This document shows, piece by piece, positions 63,535 to 64,000 of a stretch of 64,000 nt of DNA. This DNA comes from Corallococcus sp. NCRR (GTDB lineage Bacteria > Myxococcota > Myxococcia > Myxococcales > Myxococcaceae). Position 1 is the first letter of the stretch; each line of letters opens with the position of its first letter. The DNA is taken from assembly GCF_026965535.1 (NCBI RefSeq), contig NZ_CP114039.1:9469461-9533460 (forward strand), read 5' to 3'. The notes beneath the pieces were generated by a model. That model was not told where the DNA came from, searched no databases, and was given only the letters and a program-made list of their open reading frames with translations. Made by a program: the position numbers and the translations under genes.

Positions 63535-63900
63535 TTAGTTCAGCCAGCCACCGCCGTAACGGCTGCGCTCCAGCCGCGCCAGGCGCTCCCGCTCCTGCCG
63601 TTCCCGCTCCAACCGCGCCTGCCGCTCGCGCTCCTGCCGTTCCCGCTCCAGCCGCGCCTGCCGCTCGCGCTCCTGCCGTTCCCGCTCCAGCCGCGCCTGC
63701 CGCTCGCGCTCCTGACGCTCGCGCTCCAGCCGCGCCTGCCGCTCGCGCTCCTGCCGTTCCCGCTCCTGCCGCTCGCGCTCCAGGCGGGCCTGGTCCTGGC
63801 GGCTCACGAGGGGGGAGGCGGCGTGGAAGTCCGCCGCCATCACCGGGGAGCTCGCGACGAGCGCCACAGCCACCACCATCTTCTTGAGCATCGCCTTCAT
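63535..63900 (-). CDS. Exported Arg/Glu-rich repeat protein
   Basis: A 121-residue protein: signal peptide (residues 1 to about 22, ending VMA), then about 70 residues of near-identical 13-residue units (ARLERERQERERQ; the first unit is 18 long), and a short tail ending GGGWLN. The alternation of Arg and Glu suits a stable single alpha-helix or coiled coil. No family is recognised. GGAGG lies about ten bases before the ATG at 63900. Confidence 0.7.
   Translation of the reverse strand: MKAMLKKMVVAVALVASSPVMAADFHAASPLVSRQDQARLERERQERERQERERQARLERERQERERQARLERERQERERQARLERERQERERQARLERERQERERLARLERSRYGGGWLN
63580..63789 (-). repeat. Tandem 39-bp repeats in the Arg/Glu-rich gene
   Basis: Five copies coding for the ARLERERQERERQ unit (one copy with a 15-bp insertion). 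The DNA units are nearly identical, so copy number may vary between strains by slippage or recombination. Confidence 0.85.
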
Positions 63901-64000
63901 GACCTGCCTCCGTGAGCCGCGTTGTTGCTGCGTTCTGAACCTACTGACGGGGGAGGCCCTGCTTGATTCAACCGCGCCATCGGAAGATGGCCCTGTTGAA
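63901..64000. other. Window end, upstream region of the Arg/Glu-rich gene
   Basis: 100 bp with the ribosome-binding site of that gene and presumably its promoter; no gene or clear promoter boxes are seen. Confidence 0.4.

Noticed and set aside
63580-63789. 39-bp tandem repeats as a CRISPR array
   Set aside because: The units are contiguous without unique spacers and keep a coding frame.
63480-63887. Plus-strand frame with Pro/Ala repeats opposite the Arg/Glu-rich gene
   Set aside because: It is the complement of the repeat; the minus-strand frame has a signal peptide and ribosome-binding site.

Overview
The window is very GC-rich and reads as chromosome of a myxobacterium of the Myxococcus/Corallococcus group. 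The strongest lineage markers are a CarD-type regulator (CdnL-like N-terminus, acidic linker, four RGRPPK AT-hooks) followed directly by CarG, tandem PilZ and FHA proteins, a Ser/Thr kinase with a PEGA domain, and an OmpA-family protein with thrombospondin type-3 repeats. I see no tRNA, rRNA, CRISPR array, transposase, integrase or phage gene.

Layout. 1-6.5 kb: the end of a glycerate kinase gene, an NAD-salvage pair, a YjbR-domain protein with a histone-H1-like tail, and an overlapping epmA-plsC-ppa operon. 6.5-23.7 kb: a lipoprotein metallopeptidase, FHA proteins, an SPFH/SHOCT protein, an ABC-2 exporter coupled to an ArnT-like glycosyltransferase, two exported proteins of unknown function, a rhomboid-TPR protein, a REC-XRE response regulator, and an enoyl-CoA hydratase/BCCP/biotin carboxylase operon.

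23.8-51.9 kb (minus strand): a nearly complete division and cell-wall (dcw) cluster, in transcription order mraZ, a STAS gene, rsmH, ftsL, ftsI, murE, murF, mraY, murD, ftsW, murG, murC, murB, ddl, ftsQ, ftsA, then an 8.5-kb giant gene, then ftsZ. Most genes overlap or are a few bases apart. mraZ has a good -35/-10 promoter with a 17-bp spacer and three MraZ-box-like repeats just downstream. The giant gene encodes 2830 residues: signal peptide, Gly-rich region, about 15 Ig-like repeats, a TSP3 block, an internal MYXO-CTERM-like segment, a second signal-peptide-like segment, an outer-membrane-type region, more TSP3 repeats and a C-terminal OmpA domain. It has its own sigma-54-type promoter, an ftsA terminator upstream and a strong terminator downstream, so it looks like a separately controlled surface-protein module that also separates ftsZ transcriptionally from ftsA. 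I consider this the most remarkable feature of the window.

52.1-64 kb: a tandem PilZ protein, an acyl-CoA dehydrogenase, a lipoprotein, the PEGA kinase, a small exported protein, carD-carG followed by a membrane-anchored protein and a second ArnT-like glycosyltransferase, another lipoprotein, and an exported protein made of Arg/Glu-rich 13-residue repeats.
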